Positions 9,876 to 18,869 of a DNA stretch of 64,000 bases are shown piece by piece. Below the pieces are notes generated by a model. That model did no database searches, had not been told where the DNA came from, and saw nothing but the letters and a program-made list of their open reading frames with translations. Position numbers and translations under genes: made by a program. Source of the DNA: Clostridium frigidicarnis (lineage in GTDB: Bacteria; Bacillota; Clostridia; Clostridiales; Clostridiaceae); contig NZ_FOKI01000006.1 of the NCBI RefSeq assembly GCF_900111985.1, positions 1 through 64,000 of the forward strand. The letters are read 5' to 3'. The first letter of the stretch is position 1, and every line of letters begins with the position of its first letter.

Positions 9876-10931
9876 ATGAAAGAAAAAATTTATGTAATTA
9901 AGCCTAATAAAAATATAAGTCCTAGGCTTAATAATATGATAAAAGCATTTGTAGAGGGAAAATCTCATGAAATCATAGAAGATTTTACTACATCTCTAAA
10001 TTTGAAAAATAAAAAGCTTTTATTTGCTGCAGAAATTAACAAAAGTCTTTATGATATTTCTATGATTAATTTTTTAAGTGATTTAATTGAAAATGATGAG
10101 TTAGCTCTTGAAAATTCCATAGGTTCAATGATTATTTGTAGTCCTTGTGAACTTGGAACTAAGAACTTTGGTCAGGATATATTATTTTTATCCAACAATA
10201 TGGGATGCCATTTCATTGGTCATCCCCTTGTTGAAGCAACTGATAAATTAAATAATCTATTGAAATGGAAAAGGGTTCTAAATCTTCCTTTAGAACAGGT
10301 CCTATTAAATAGATGTGCAACCCTTGGAGAAAGATTATTTTATTTTGAAAACCTAAAAATTGAAAACCCCAAAATTTTAGTTTTATACTCTACTCCACAT
10401 AAATATTCTAATACCTTAGCCTTATGGCATATGGTAAAGGATAATTTACCTTGTGACTCTAACATTAAAGAGATATGTATTGAAAATGGTAAAGTTCAGG
10501 ATTGTAAAGGGTGCAGTTATAATGCTTGTGTCCATTTTGGCAAAAGAAAAAGCTGCTTTTATGGAGGTGTAATGGTTGAAGATGTACTTCCTGCTATTGA
10601 AGAATCAAATATTATAATCTGGCTTTGTCCTAATTATAATGATGCCATAGCAGCTAACTTGACCGCTGTAATAAACAGATTAACAGTTTTATATAATAGA
10701 ATAATATTTCATGATAAAAGTATTTTTGGCATAGTTGTATCTGGCAATTCTGGTAGTGATTCTGTTGGAAAACAACTTATTGGGGCATTAAACTTAAATA
10801 AGGGCTTTCAATTGCCTCCAAATAGTATACTAACAGCTACAGCCAATGACCCTAAATCTATATTAAATTATGAAAACGTTGAGATATTATCCAAAAACTT
10901 TAGTGATAATATAATGCATATAATTAAATGA
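9876..10931 (+). CDS. Iron-sulfur flavoprotein-like / NADPH-dependent FMN reductase-like protein
   Basis: The 351-residue protein has two parts. The first 165 residues are unrecognised. From about 167 there is a flavodoxin-like fold of the NADPH-dependent FMN reductase type (KILVLYSTPHKYSNTLALWH). Inside it is a Cys cluster, CKGCSYNACVHFGKRKSCF, spaced like the Fe-S motif of iron-sulfur flavoproteins, and then WLCPNYNDAIAANLTAVINR. It probably carries FMN and may carry an Fe-S cluster, giving an electron-transfer role. It begins six bases after the dehydrogenase-like gene with no clear ribosome site, so translation is probably coupled. Its place as last gene of the unit suggests it supplies or takes electrons for that unit's reaction; this is inference. 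Confidence 0.75.
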   Translation: MKEKIYVIKPNKNISPRLNNMIKAFVEGKSHEIIEDFTTSLNLKNKKLLFAAEINKSLYDISMINFLSDLIENDELALENSIGSMIICSPCELGTKNFGQDILFLSNNMGCHFIGHPLVEATDKLNNLLKWKRVLNLPLEQVLLNRCATLGERLFYFENLKIENPKILVLYSTPHKYSNTLALWHMVKDNLPCDSNIKEICIENGKVQDCKGCSYNACVHFGKRKSCFYGGVMVEDVLPAIEESNIIIWLCPNYNDAIAANLTAVINRLTVLYNRIIFHDKSIFGIVVSGNSGSDSVGKQLIGALNLNKGFQLPPNSILTATANDPKSILNYENVEILSKNFSDNIMHIIK

Positions 10932-11019
10932 TATATTTTTAAAATAAATCCCTACATTAATATATGTATAAATTTATAGGTTTAATTATATGAACAATAA
11001 ATTTAAAATTAAATAAGCT

Positions 11020-11068
11020 TTAAGCCATGAAATTCAAGTTGAAAATAACTTAAATTCATGGCTTTTAA
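11020..11068 (+). terminator. Terminator of the three-gene operon
   Basis: Long stem with AAGCCATGAAATTCAAGTT (11022-11040) pairing with AACTTAAATTCATGGCTT (11047-11064), one or two mismatches, followed by TT. It lies 90 bases after the flavoprotein gene. The remaining 270 bases up to the next gene show no clear feature. Confidence 0.75.
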
Positions 11069-11340
11069 CATTGAAATCAATTGATTCTTTGCTTTATATG
11101 AAGTTTACTTTTAAAAAATATATTACTCTAGTTAAAAAGTCTTAATCTTTAGTAAATAAAACAATTACTGGAGATTACCTCCTTAATCTTCATAGTTATG
11201 TTGAAAAGTTTACATTTTCATTGCATTTTTACCATTGCTTATTAGTTATCAAAGTACTATGATAACTAATAGAAATCCTTCTATATATATACAAAATAGA
11301 CTATTTTTGATGATTTCACTTATAAGGAGTTAGATAAATT

Positions 11341-12027
11341 ATGGTAAGGTTATATGTAAACTTTCAAGATAATGTTCCACAGTATCATTGCACTGCTTGT
11401 TCAGCTTGTACAAGCACCTTTGGAAAAAGCCTCTGTAAAATAAAAAACAGAGGATGTTGCTTTTATTTCCCTAAGTTTAATTTAATAGACATTCTAAGAA
11501 TGACTAAAACTAAAGAGGGATTAAATACATTAAGCAAAATAGTTCATAATAAAGGAACAGAAATTTATCACTACTATATACATTCAAAAGGATATTTTGA
11601 TCACGAAGGATATAATAAATATTTAGAAACTAAACCCTCTTCTTCTAATCAGGATTATTGTGAAGAAAATATCCAGGATAAAACAATGTTTTTTAGATCT
11701 TGTCCTTTTGTCCAAGAAAATGTTGGATGTACACTTCCTATAAAATATCGAACAAATGTATGCAACTTTTTCATATGTAATGAAGTAAAAAAAATACTTG
11801 ATACTTTGCCTTTGCTTAAAGAATATGAAGAGGAAGCTGCAAAATATTCAAGGTTTAATGATTGGCAAAATGTAGGTTTAGAGTCTATTCTTAAAGATTT
11901 AAACATAAATCTTAAGGACAATCTTTATGAATGCATAAAAATTTTAAGGGATATACCTTTAGAGGAATGTGAATTTCCTAAACTGCCCTCTCTAGATAGC
12001 TATAATACCTTAAAAGAAAATGCTTAA
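11341..12027 (+). CDS. Cysteine-rich protein, YkgJ-like
   Basis: A 228-residue soluble protein with many clustered cysteines. YHCTACSACTSTFGKSLC (about 15-32) and GCCFYFP occur near the N-terminus; SCPFVQENVGCTLPIKYRT followed by VCNFFIC occurs near residue 130. The second group resembles the YkgJ-type Cys cluster, in which cysteines are thought to bind zinc or an Fe-S centre. No catalytic domain is evident and the C-terminal third is helical. AAGGAGT precedes the ATG at good distance. The gene stands alone between two terminators. The family assignment is tentative. Confidence 0.6.
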   Translation: MVRLYVNFQDNVPQYHCTACSACTSTFGKSLCKIKNRGCCFYFPKFNLIDILRMTKTKEGLNTLSKIVHNKGTEIYHYYIHSKGYFDHEGYNKYLETKPSSSNQDYCEENIQDKTMFFRSCPFVQENVGCTLPIKYRTNVCNFFICNEVKKILDTLPLLKEYEEEAAKYSRFNDWQNVGLESILKDLNINLKDNLYECIKILRDIPLEECEFPKLPSLDSYNTLKENA

Positions 12028-12132
12028 ATTGTTATTAATTTTGTACAATATTATATAAATAAAAAAGATATCAAGTCTCTAAAAAATAATAGACCATAGA
12101 TTAAAAATATATTAAGTATAATCCCAAAAATT

Positions 12133-12172
12133 AAAAGTCATTCATAGTGGTACTATGGGTGACTTTTGTTAT
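12133..12172 (+). terminator. Terminator after the cysteine-rich gene
   Basis: AAAAGTCA (12133-12140) and TGACTTTT (12160-12167) close a hairpin with an inner CATAG/CTATG pairing, followed by GTTATTT. About 270 bases of AT-rich DNA without a visible feature follow. Confidence 0.7.
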
Positions 12173-12442
12173 TTATGTAAATGTAGTATTATGTCAAAAA
12201 ATATATTATGTAAATATAATTATGCATATAAACAATAAACTCTTTATCTTTTCTATAATCATCTCCAAAATTATTTCATTAATCTTCCTGCCCTAAATTA
12301 TGAACAATTTTATAGCTCTTTCTCATCTCTAAAACCTTTATTTAAATGGTTTATTCATAACAACCTCAATACATCTCGCTATTTCTATTCACAAAATGTT
12401 TTCTTTTATTTTACAATCTTCAAATTTGTACCCCCCTTGACT

Positions 12443-12501
12443 TTGACAGATTGTCATTACTCTGTTATTATTTATCATGTTCCCAAAAATTTTTGAGAAC
12501 A
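12443..12501 (+). promoter_or_regulatory. Promoter with palindrome at the transcription start
   Basis: TTGACA (12443-12448), a 17-base spacer and TATTAT (12466-12471) form a near-consensus promoter. Immediately after, at 12478-12501, is a 24-base palindrome of the form TGTTCnCAAAAATTTTTGnG with closing AACA, one mismatched pair, right over the predicted start site. It could be an operator. The resulting leader before the wall-protein start would be about 205 bases. Confidence 0.5.
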
Positions 12502-12683
12502 CTATTAAATGTCTTTTACATTTTTTTCTAACCATAAGTTATTATTATTTTTTAATTTTTGTCCAATAATGGTATATTATAGTATCATAGATTATATAAT
12601 TATTCTAATAACTTTATTAAAAGGAATTTACTAAAACAGTTAATTAAAAACTGTTAACTAATTATATTAAGGAGGATGATATT

Positions 12684-13859
12684 TTGCATAAGAAAATTTT
12701 AGCAGTGTGTATTTCTTTAACCATTGTTATGAACCAAGTGTTTGTTGCAACAGTTGCTAATGCTGCTCCTAGTGAGGCTATTGAAAGTAGTAACACTCAA
12801 ATCAAAGAGTTGGACAAACAAATAGTTGATCTTAATGCTCAAATGTCTACTTTAAACACAGAAATAAATAAATTAAATGATACATTAAACCAAAATAGCA
12901 CTGAGATAAAAAATACAGAACTTAAAATTAAAGATACTGAAGTTAAGATTAGTGAAACTAAGAATAATATATCTGAAAAAGAAAATATATTAGGTGATAG
13001 ATTAAGAGGTATGTACAAAAGCGATACGTCTTCTAATCCTTTATTACTTGTACTAAGTTCTGAGAACTTTTCAGATTTGCTAAATAAATCTGAAGCTATG
13101 GTTAGAATAATAGCTTTTGATAAAAAATTTATTAGTGAATTAGATGCTGAAAAAGAGAATTTAAACAATCAAATAACTGATTTAAATAAAAAAGAAACTG
13201 AACTTAATGAATTAAAAAGTTCTACTGAGCAATCTCTTAAAGAAGTAAAAGACAAGCAATCTGAAAAACAAGGTGTTTTAGATAAGTTTAATGAAGAGAA
13301 AAAACATTATTTATCTATCATAGAGGAGAATGAAAATTCTTTAATAAGTCACTCTGTTTCTGTAATTAATTCATCAAATTCTATAGATGAACTTAATAAT
13401 GCAGTAACCACATTAAAACAATTGCTACCGTCTCTCTCTGCTTCTTCCGTTAAGAATAAAGCTCAAGAGGCAATTAACACTGGGACAAGCAAGATATCTA
13501 AACTTCAAACTCCTAATTCTAGCGGAAGTTCTAACGGTGGTAATAGTGGTGGTATTACACCTGCTAAGAAAACATATACCATGGACGCAACAGCTTATTG
13601 TGATGGACTTATAACTTCAAGTGGAATTCCACCTAGAAGAGATCCTTCAGGTCTTAGTACTGTTGCAGTAGATACTTCTGTAATACCACTAGGTTCTAAG
13701 CTTTACATCCCGGGTTATGGACTTGCTATAGCTGCTGATATTGGTGGAGCTATTAAGGGCATGAGAATTGATTTATACATGAACTCAGAATCTGAGTGTA
13801 ATTCATTTGGTAGACAATCTGTCACTGTGCAAGTTCTTGCTTATGATGGAGAATGGTAA
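12684..13859 (+). CDS. Secreted CwlO-like coiled-coil protein with C-terminal 3D domain
   Basis: The 391-residue product has a signal peptide (about 1-28, ending ATVANAAP), then a long PcsB/CwlO-type coiled coil (about 30-250), a Ser/Gly/Asn-rich linker near 275-290 and a C-terminal 3D domain (about 295-391). All three aspartates of the 3D family are present: VAVDTSVIPLG, AADIGGAIKG and RIDLY. The 3D fold is the core of MltA-like and YocH-like wall enzymes, so it probably acts on peptidoglycan outside the cell. The start is TTG at 12684, eight bases after AAGGAGG; no better ATG fits the signal peptide. It is a single gene with its own promoter and terminator. Enzyme activity is not proven by sequence. 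Confidence 0.85.
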   Translation: MHKKILAVCISLTIVMNQVFVATVANAAPSEAIESSNTQIKELDKQIVDLNAQMSTLNTEINKLNDTLNQNSTEIKNTELKIKDTEVKISETKNNISEKENILGDRLRGMYKSDTSSNPLLLVLSSENFSDLLNKSEAMVRIIAFDKKFISELDAEKENLNNQITDLNKKETELNELKSSTEQSLKEVKDKQSEKQGVLDKFNEEKKHYLSIIEENENSLISHSVSVINSSNSIDELNNAVTTLKQLLPSLSASSVKNKAQEAINTGTSKISKLQTPNSSGSSNGGNSGGITPAKKTYTMDATAYCDGLITSSGIPPRRDPSGLSTVAVDTSVIPLGSKLYIPGYGLAIAADIGGAIKGMRIDLYMNSESECNSFGRQSVTVQVLAYDGEW

Positions 13860-13905
13860 TACTTTCAAGTTAAAAATTGATAAGTTAAATGTTTCGGATA
13901 CAATT

Positions 13906-13950
13906 AAAAGCTCTATAGTCCTTATGGCTATAGAGCTTTTGTTTTTATAA
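13906..13950. terminator. Strong bidirectional terminator between convergent genes
   Basis: Perfect 13-base arms, AAAAGCTCTATAG (13906-13918) and CTATAGAGCTTTT (13928-13940), followed by GTTTTTAT. It lies between the 3D protein gene and tyrS, which converge. Confidence 0.85.
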
Positions 13951-13968
13951 TAATAATCTTCCATAGTA

Positions 13969-15177
13969 TTACCTTGAAACTATTATTTTAACAAAAATTT
14001 TCTTACCTATTTGAATTATCAATTCTTCTTCTATTTCTATTTTTGATAGATCTAATTCTTTATTATTATTTACTTTTACTCCTCCTTGACTAGCAAGTCT
14101 TCTTGCTTCACTTTTGCTTTTTACTATATTGTTATTAACTAATATATCCACTAAGTCAAAATCTTTTTTATCTACATTTATTGTTTTTATATCATCTGGT
14201 ATTTGCTTCTTTTGAAAAACTAACTTAAATCTTTCCTCTCCTATTTTTGCTTTTTCTTCTCCATGATATAAAGTAACAATTTCTCTTGCTAAATTCATTT
14301 TTATATCCCTTGGGTTAGCTTTATCATTGTCTAGTTGGTCTTTTATTCCGCTTATCACATCTGGATGAATATCTGTTACTAACTCGTAGTATTTAATTAT
14401 CATTGAATCAGGAATATTCATAGACTTTTCAAACATAGTTTCTGGGCTTTCATCTATTCCAATATAGTTGCCTAAACTTTTGCTCATCTTCTCTACTCCG
14501 TCTAAGCCTTCTAACAATGGCATAAATATTGTAGCTTGTGGTTCTTGTCCATAATGTTTTTGGAGCATTCTACCCATTAATACATTGAATCTTTGATCTG
14601 TTCCTCCAAGTTCAATATCTGCCTTTAGTTCTAATGAATCATATCCTTGCATTAGTGGGTAAAAGAATTCATGTATTGATATTGGCATATTATTATCAAA
14701 TCTCTTTTTAAAGTCTTCTCTTTCAAGCATTCTTGCAACTGTCATTGTAGATGCTAAATCAATTATACTTTCAAGACGCAATTTTGATAACCACTCACTG
14801 TTGAATCTTACCTCTGTTTTTTCTTTATCTAAAACTTTAAATATTTGTTCTTCATATGTCCTAGCATTTTCTAACACTTGTTCCTTTGAAAGAGCCTTTC
14901 TAGCCTTTGATTTTCCTGTTGGATCTCCAATCATTCCAGTGAAATCACCTATGACTATAACTGCTTTATGACCTAAATCCTGTAGTTGTTTTATCTTCCT
15001 AAGAACCACAGTATGACCTAAATGTATATCTGGTGCACTAGGATCCAACCCTAATTTTACTACCAACTGTGTGTTTTCCTTATCTGCTTTTATAAGTTTT
15101 TCTTTAAGATCATCAAGACCTATTATTTCGTCTGCTCCTTTCATTATAATCTTTAATTGTTCTTCTAAATTTTTCAT
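13969..15177 (-). CDS. tyrS: Tyrosyl-tRNA synthetase
   Basis: A 402-residue class I synthetase that charges tRNA-Tyr. The HIGH motif appears as HLGH (about residue 52) and the KMSKS motif as KMSKSLGN (about 230). A C-terminal S4 RNA-binding domain (about 340-402) includes [17 protein letters not shown]. Length and motif form fit the TyrZ-type subfamily common in clostridia. GGGAGG precedes the ATG. Expression is controlled by the Tyr T-box leader at 15384-15710. Between the T-box terminator and the start codon is about 200 bases of dispersed repeat DNA, unlike the compact gltX leader. Confidence 0.96.
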   Translation of the reverse strand: MKNLEEQLKIIMKGADEIIGLDDLKEKLIKADKENTQLVVKLGLDPSAPDIHLGHTVVLRKIKQLQDLGHKAVIVIGDFTGMIGDPTGKSKARKALSKEQVLENARTYEEQIFKVLDKEKTEVRFNSEWLSKLRLESIIDLASTMTVARMLEREDFKKRFDNNMPISIHEFFYPLMQGYDSLELKADIELGGTDQRFNVLMGRMLQKHYGQEPQATIFMPLLEGLDGVEKMSKSLGNYIGIDESPETMFEKSMNIPDSMIIKYYELVTDIHPDVISGIKDQLDNDKANPRDIKMNLAREIVTLYHGEEKAKIGEERFKLVFQKKQIPDDIKTINVDKKDFDLVDILVNNNIVKSKSEARRLASQGGVKVNNNKELDLSKIEIEEELIIQIGKKIFVKIIVSR

Positions 15178-15189
15178 TATAAATCCTCC

Positions 15190-15375
15190 CTTAATATTTA
15201 TTTTAGAAATCTTCTTAAGAAGGTTTCATCATTAACTTGTCATTAATTAAAGCTGTCAATTCCCTCATTTCAAGTTTAACCTATTATAGGTTTTTAATTC
15301 TATATTCTCAATTTCAAAAACAGCTTAACCTTAAATTTTATCAGTTAGCAAATTACAGCTTTTCTAGGCACGCTT
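15190..15375. repeat. Family B dispersed repeat, tyrS leader copy
   Basis: It shares blocks with the glnS leader: ATTTTAGAAATCTTC followed by TAAGAAG and CATC (15200-15230), TTAAAGCTGTCAA (near 15247), TTCTCAATTTCAAAAAC (near 15306) and TTTTATCAG (near 15337). The same blocks occur in the same order at 33400-33575. It lies after the T-box terminator and before the tyrS start. Confidence 0.55.
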
Positions 15376-15383
15376 CTAGACAT

Positions 15384-15710
15384 AAAAAAACTCCCGTCCT
15401 TATATAAAAGGACGAGAGTGTTATTCACGTGTTACCACCTTGGTTCATTGTTATGTCACCATAACAACCTCTTCAAGTACGCCAATAAAATATATAATTA
15501 TATTAAATAAAAATATACCTTTTTACTGGTTATACTCTAGCACTGTAACGTGTGCAAAATACGACAACTGCCTACTGGTTGTAATCTTTCGGAGTGCTGC
15601 TCAGAGATGTATTCAAATTAAATTCATTTTGCCCTTCTCACTATCCAGGTACTCTCTGTAAAACTCTTTTAATTCTACTTGTTCTCTTCAAAGCTTTTTC
15701 TTATAAGTTT
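15384..15710 (-). ncRNA. T-box leader, tyrosine specific
   Basis: Read on the minus strand, the leader has the T-box sequence AAGGTGGTAACACG, then a terminator stem (CTCTCGTCC with GGACGGGAG) and seven T. In the specifier region GAATACATCTCTGAGC gives the codon TAC (Tyr), aligned to the same offset as CAA in the glnS leader and GAA in the gltX leader. By family knowledge, uncharged tRNA-Tyr favours the antiterminator and turns tyrS on. Confidence 0.93.
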
Positions 15711-15716
15711 ACGGTT

Positions 15717-15745
15717 ATTATATAATAGGTTTTTTTCATTGTCAA
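15717..15745 (-). promoter_or_regulatory. tyrS promoter
   Basis: On the minus strand TTGACA (15745-15740), a 17-base spacer and TATAAT (15722-15717) give a full consensus promoter. Transcription would begin near 15710, at the 5' end of the T-box leader. Confidence 0.8.
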
Positions 15746-15873
15746 GGTTATAAAAATATATTTTTAAACTATTACTTTATTTTTCTTCTTAAATGATTAT
15801 AATGAATATTTATTACCACTTACTACAATGAATTTTATTTTCATCATATCTATAATCAATTTTCTTATCTATT

Positions 15874-15932
15874 AAGGCACATTCAGAAAAATAACAAGTC
15901 AGTATGCTAGTCTATTTTGTGTCATGTTCCTA
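15874..15932. repeat. Family A repeat, shortened copy
   Basis: Begins AAGGCACATTCAGAAAAATA and continues through AACAAGTCAGTATGCTAG, then jumps to a remnant of the other end (GTCATGTTCCTA). The right arm is largely deleted. Its last bases form the stop codon of the following minus-strand monooxygenase gene. Confidence 0.75.
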
Positions 15933-16217
15933 AAACACTATTTCATATATATTTAATTCTGATCCATCTTCTTTAAGTTCTTTTAATTTAGGAACTATTG
16001 ACGTAAAGTGCTTACTACTATTATGTACCTCAATAGCTTCTTTATCCTTCCATTCCTCAATAAATGTTAAAACGTTTTTATTATTTATATCTTCATTTAA
16101 ACTATATGATATACATCCTTCTTCTTTTAAACTTTCCTTTACCAATTCTTTTGCAAGGTTTTTAAACTCATCTACCTTGCCTTCTTTTACTACATTCTTA
16201 GATATAATTTTCAACAT
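15930..16217 (-). CDS. Antibiotic biosynthesis monooxygenase (ABM) domain protein
   Basis: The 95-residue product is a single ABM domain, a dimeric ferredoxin-like alpha+beta barrel. Typical features are the start LKIISKNVVKEGKVDEF, the middle EEGCISYSLNED and the strand FIEEWKDKEAIEVHNSS with the conserved Trp and the His near 70. Members include quinol monooxygenases and haem-degrading proteins; the exact substrate cannot be assigned. Two ATGs, at 16223 and 16217, fit AAGGGG; I prefer 16217 for spacing and family length. The TAG stop lies in the end of a Family A repeat. It is a single gene. Confidence 0.8.
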   Translation of the reverse strand: MLKIISKNVVKEGKVDEFKNLAKELVKESLKEEGCISYSLNEDINNKNVLTFIEEWKDKEAIEVHNSSKHFTSIVPKLKELKEDGSELNIYEIVF

Positions 16218-16490
16218 AATCATCAAACCCCTTAATAATATATTTTTCAAACTACCTTTAATATTACATACTAAAAACTGTAATATCAAGTGCTCTTTTT
16301 TAAGTACCTAGGTTACTTTTATGTTATCTAGCAATTCTAACCATAGAATTTCACACTAAAATAACTTTAATTTTTCTAATTATCTTTCCATGGCTATTTA
16401 ACCTAGAAAGTTATTTTTCTCTTTATCTTACACATGCAAATATGAGATAATCAACTAAGATTGAATATTCCAATATACAACAAAATACAT

Positions 16491-16535
16491 AAGCCTTAAA
16501 AGAACTAATAAAAATTCCTCTAAGGCTTACTATTT
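16491..16535 (-). terminator. Terminator after pepF
   Basis: AAGCCTTA (16491-16498) and TAAGGCTT (16521-16528) form a stem-loop just beyond the pepF stop. The loop is long (22 bases). The rest of the 16218-16490 gap shows no clear feature. Confidence 0.5.
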
Positions 16536-16544
16536 TAGCTAAAC

Positions 16545-18323
16545 TTATATTTCGTAACTAAAAGCTATAAATGTATCTATATCCTTTTCTATAAGTTTTA
16601 ATGAATTTCTCCAGAAATTTATGTCATGAACGTCTATATCCATTATTCTTGTAACATCTTCAATTTTATTTTTTCCTGTTACAGATAAAAGTTCTTCATA
16701 TTGTTCTGGGAACTCTTTTCCCCTTTTTAGATATTCAGCATAAAGCCCTTTTGCAAATAGAATTCCAAATGCATATGGAAAGTTATAAAAATTAGCATCT
16801 GCATAATAATAATGAGATTTCCATGTCCACATATATGGATGTAAATACTCTTGATCTAATCCATCACCATAAGCTTGTCTTTGAGAATCTAACATAATTT
16901 CCTTTATTTCATCTACTGAAAGTGAGCCATTCTTTCTTCTATTAAATACTTCACTCTCAAATAAATATCTTGAATATATATCTATAATAACTTGAGTTGA
17001 ATCGCTTATTTCTGTTTCCAATATAGTAAAAGCTTCTTCCTTAGATGCATTTTTTATTGCCGCCTTTTTTACTATGGCTTCACAAAAATTAGATGCAGTT
17101 TCGGCTAATGGCATTGGATAACTTGTATTTAAAACACTTTCATTATTTAAGCAAGAGCTGTGAAATCCATGTCCAAGTTCATGTGCCATTGTTACAACAT
17201 CGCTAAATTTTCCACCAAAATTAAGAAGTATTCTACTCTCCTTTAATCCCATCAATGATGAACAGAATGCTCCCCCTACCTTTCCTTCCTTAGGCATAAC
17301 ATCTATCCAATTATTATCAAAAGCTTTTCTTGCAAAGTTGCCTAAATTATCACTAAAAGTTCTAAAATTCTTTTCAACAAAACTCTTTGCTTCTTCATAG
17401 TTAAACTTCATTTCATTTTTTATAACTGGTGCATAAAGTTCGTAAAATGGTAATCCATTTTTATAACCTAGTAATTCTCCCTTTCTTCTTAAATATTTTC
17501 TAAAGGCAGGAAGTTTTTCTTTCATAGCTTCTAACATTACATCTAAAGTTTCCTTATCCATTCTAGAGTTTTCTAATGTCATATGAAGTGGAGATTCATA
17601 ACCTCTTGTTTCACTTACAGTCAAAACTTCACCCTTTATTCCATTTAATGCAGCTGCTACTCCATCTTCTATTTTCTTATAAGATTCTATTTCAGATTCA
17701 TATGCCTTTTTTCTTATTTCCTTATCACTATCATATGCCATATTAAGAACCATTGTAAGTGGTGTAGAACTTATTTCTCCATCTATTTCCATATCTACTT
17801 TATGATTAGATATTAAAAGATTTTTATATGTTACCCAGGCATTAGATCCTGAATTTTTCATTTTTGCTAAAAGAGCTTCTTCTTTTTCACTAAGTAAGTG
17901 TTTACTTGACTCAATTATTTCCTCTAAATAAAATTTATGTTCTTTTAATAAAGATGAATTTTCAATAATTGAACCAATATCTTTTATTTCACTTATCCAC
18001 TTATTCATTTTTGTTTGAGGTTCTGCTAATAGACTAAGTTTTAAATTTAATAGATCATCAGCCTTATTAGCTTCCTCATTTTTAGAATTAACACTAATTG
18101 TTAAAAATGCAAATCCTCCTATTTTGCTTTCCAAGCAATCTAAGTCTTGTTCCTTCTTAATCATATTTTCTAACTTTTCTTTCTCGTTATCATGATCTTT
18201 TGTAGCTTCGTCAATAAATTCCTTTAACCCTTTTATAGTATCATCTAATTTTTTCATGTCATTTTGAAATTCTTCACATTTAAACGAATCATATAATTCC
18301 TTTAAGCTCCAATTTAGCCCCAT
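16545..18323 (-). CDS. pepF: Oligoendopeptidase F, M3B family
   Basis: A 592-residue zinc peptidase. The active-site motif is MAHELGHGFHSS near residue 380, with the HExxH zinc ligands and catalytic Glu; a further Glu ligand is expected in the downstream MPLAETASNFCEA. Family members cut peptides of about 7-17 residues in the cytosol. The start is the ATG at 18323, preceded by AAAGGGG; an in-frame ATG 17 codons upstream has no ribosome site. It is a single-gene unit with a terminator. Confidence 0.94.
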   Translation of the reverse strand: MGLNWSLKELYDSFKCEEFQNDMKKLDDTIKGLKEFIDEATKDHDNEKEKLENMIKKEQDLDCLESKIGGFAFLTISVNSKNEEANKADDLLNLKLSLLAEPQTKMNKWISEIKDIGSIIENSSLLKEHKFYLEEIIESSKHLLSEKEEALLAKMKNSGSNAWVTYKNLLISNHKVDMEIDGEISSTPLTMVLNMAYDSDKEIRKKAYESEIESYKKIEDGVAAALNGIKGEVLTVSETRGYESPLHMTLENSRMDKETLDVMLEAMKEKLPAFRKYLRRKGELLGYKNGLPFYELYAPVIKNEMKFNYEEAKSFVEKNFRTFSDNLGNFARKAFDNNWIDVMPKEGKVGGAFCSSLMGLKESRILLNFGGKFSDVVTMAHELGHGFHSSCLNNESVLNTSYPMPLAETASNFCEAIVKKAAIKNASKEEAFTILETEISDSTQVIIDIYSRYLFESEVFNRRKNGSLSVDEIKEIMLDSQRQAYGDGLDQEYLHPYMWTWKSHYYYADANFYNFPYAFGILFAKGLYAEYLKRGKEFPEQYEELLSVTGKNKIEDVTRIMDIDVHDINFWRNSLKLIEKDIDTFIAFSYEI

Positions 18324-18509
18324 AATATATCCCCTTTCTTCGCCTAAGACATTTTTAAATTTTAATCTAAACAATTTCCCCTTTTAATTGTTTAAATTTT
18401 CAATATAGTTTCATTATTATAAATACTACACTTTTTACATTTTTCCTCTATTATTAACCTTAAATTTACATTATTTATACAAAAATCTCTTATAAGGGAC
18501 TATGAGTTT
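18324..18509. other. Upstream region of pepF
   Basis: AT-rich, no clear promoter by eye. It must carry the minus-strand pepF promoter. The facing plus-strand hairpin at 18510 is described separately. Confidence 0.3.
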
Positions 18510-18563
18510 AAAACGGAAGTTATTCATCTCATCAATCCAACATGAACTTTTTTCCGTTTTTTT
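18510..18563 (+). terminator. Plus-strand terminator hairpin without an upstream plus-strand gene
   Basis: AAAACGGAA (18510-18518) pairs with TTCCGTTTT (18552-18560), followed by a run of T. Read on the plus strand it is a good intrinsic terminator, but both flanking genes run on the minus strand. It could end a small RNA starting in the pepF upstream region, or be a relic. No other feature is seen in 18564-18790. Confidence 0.4.
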
Positions 18564-18790
18564 CCTTAATAATAATAGAATTTAGTTTATTCAAAACAAT
18601 AATTTTTTTCTTCCAAATATTAAATGTATGGAAGAAATCGTTTTATTATAGCAAGATCAACAATAGTTATATTAAGATATCAATGATATTGCACTAACGA
18701 AATAATAAAAGACTTCAATTAGATACAGAATGTTTATTAAAACTTATATATTAAAATTTTTTAAATATACAAATAATTTTATCCTAGAAA

Positions 18791-18833
18791 GAAAAAATAA
18801 CCACTACAAACATATTAGTTTGTAATGGTTATT
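18791..18833 (-). terminator. Terminator after unknown secreted protein gene
   Basis: Sixteen-base arms at 18796-18811 and 18818-18833 (AATAACCACTACAAAC and its near-complement) with a T-rich tail on the minus strand, 37 bases after the stop. Confidence 0.8.
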
Positions 18834-18869
18834 TGAATTTGAAATATATCTACTTCAGTAAGGAATATA

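Noticed and set aside
12478-12683. c-di-AMP (ydaO) riboswitch in the leader of the 3D wall protein
   Set aside because: Gene context fits but the conserved ydaO sequence blocks are not present by eye.
15440-15661. 73-residue plus-strand frame upstream of tyrS
   Set aside because: It overlaps the complement of the Tyr T-box leader, whose structure explains the conservation; no ribosome site.
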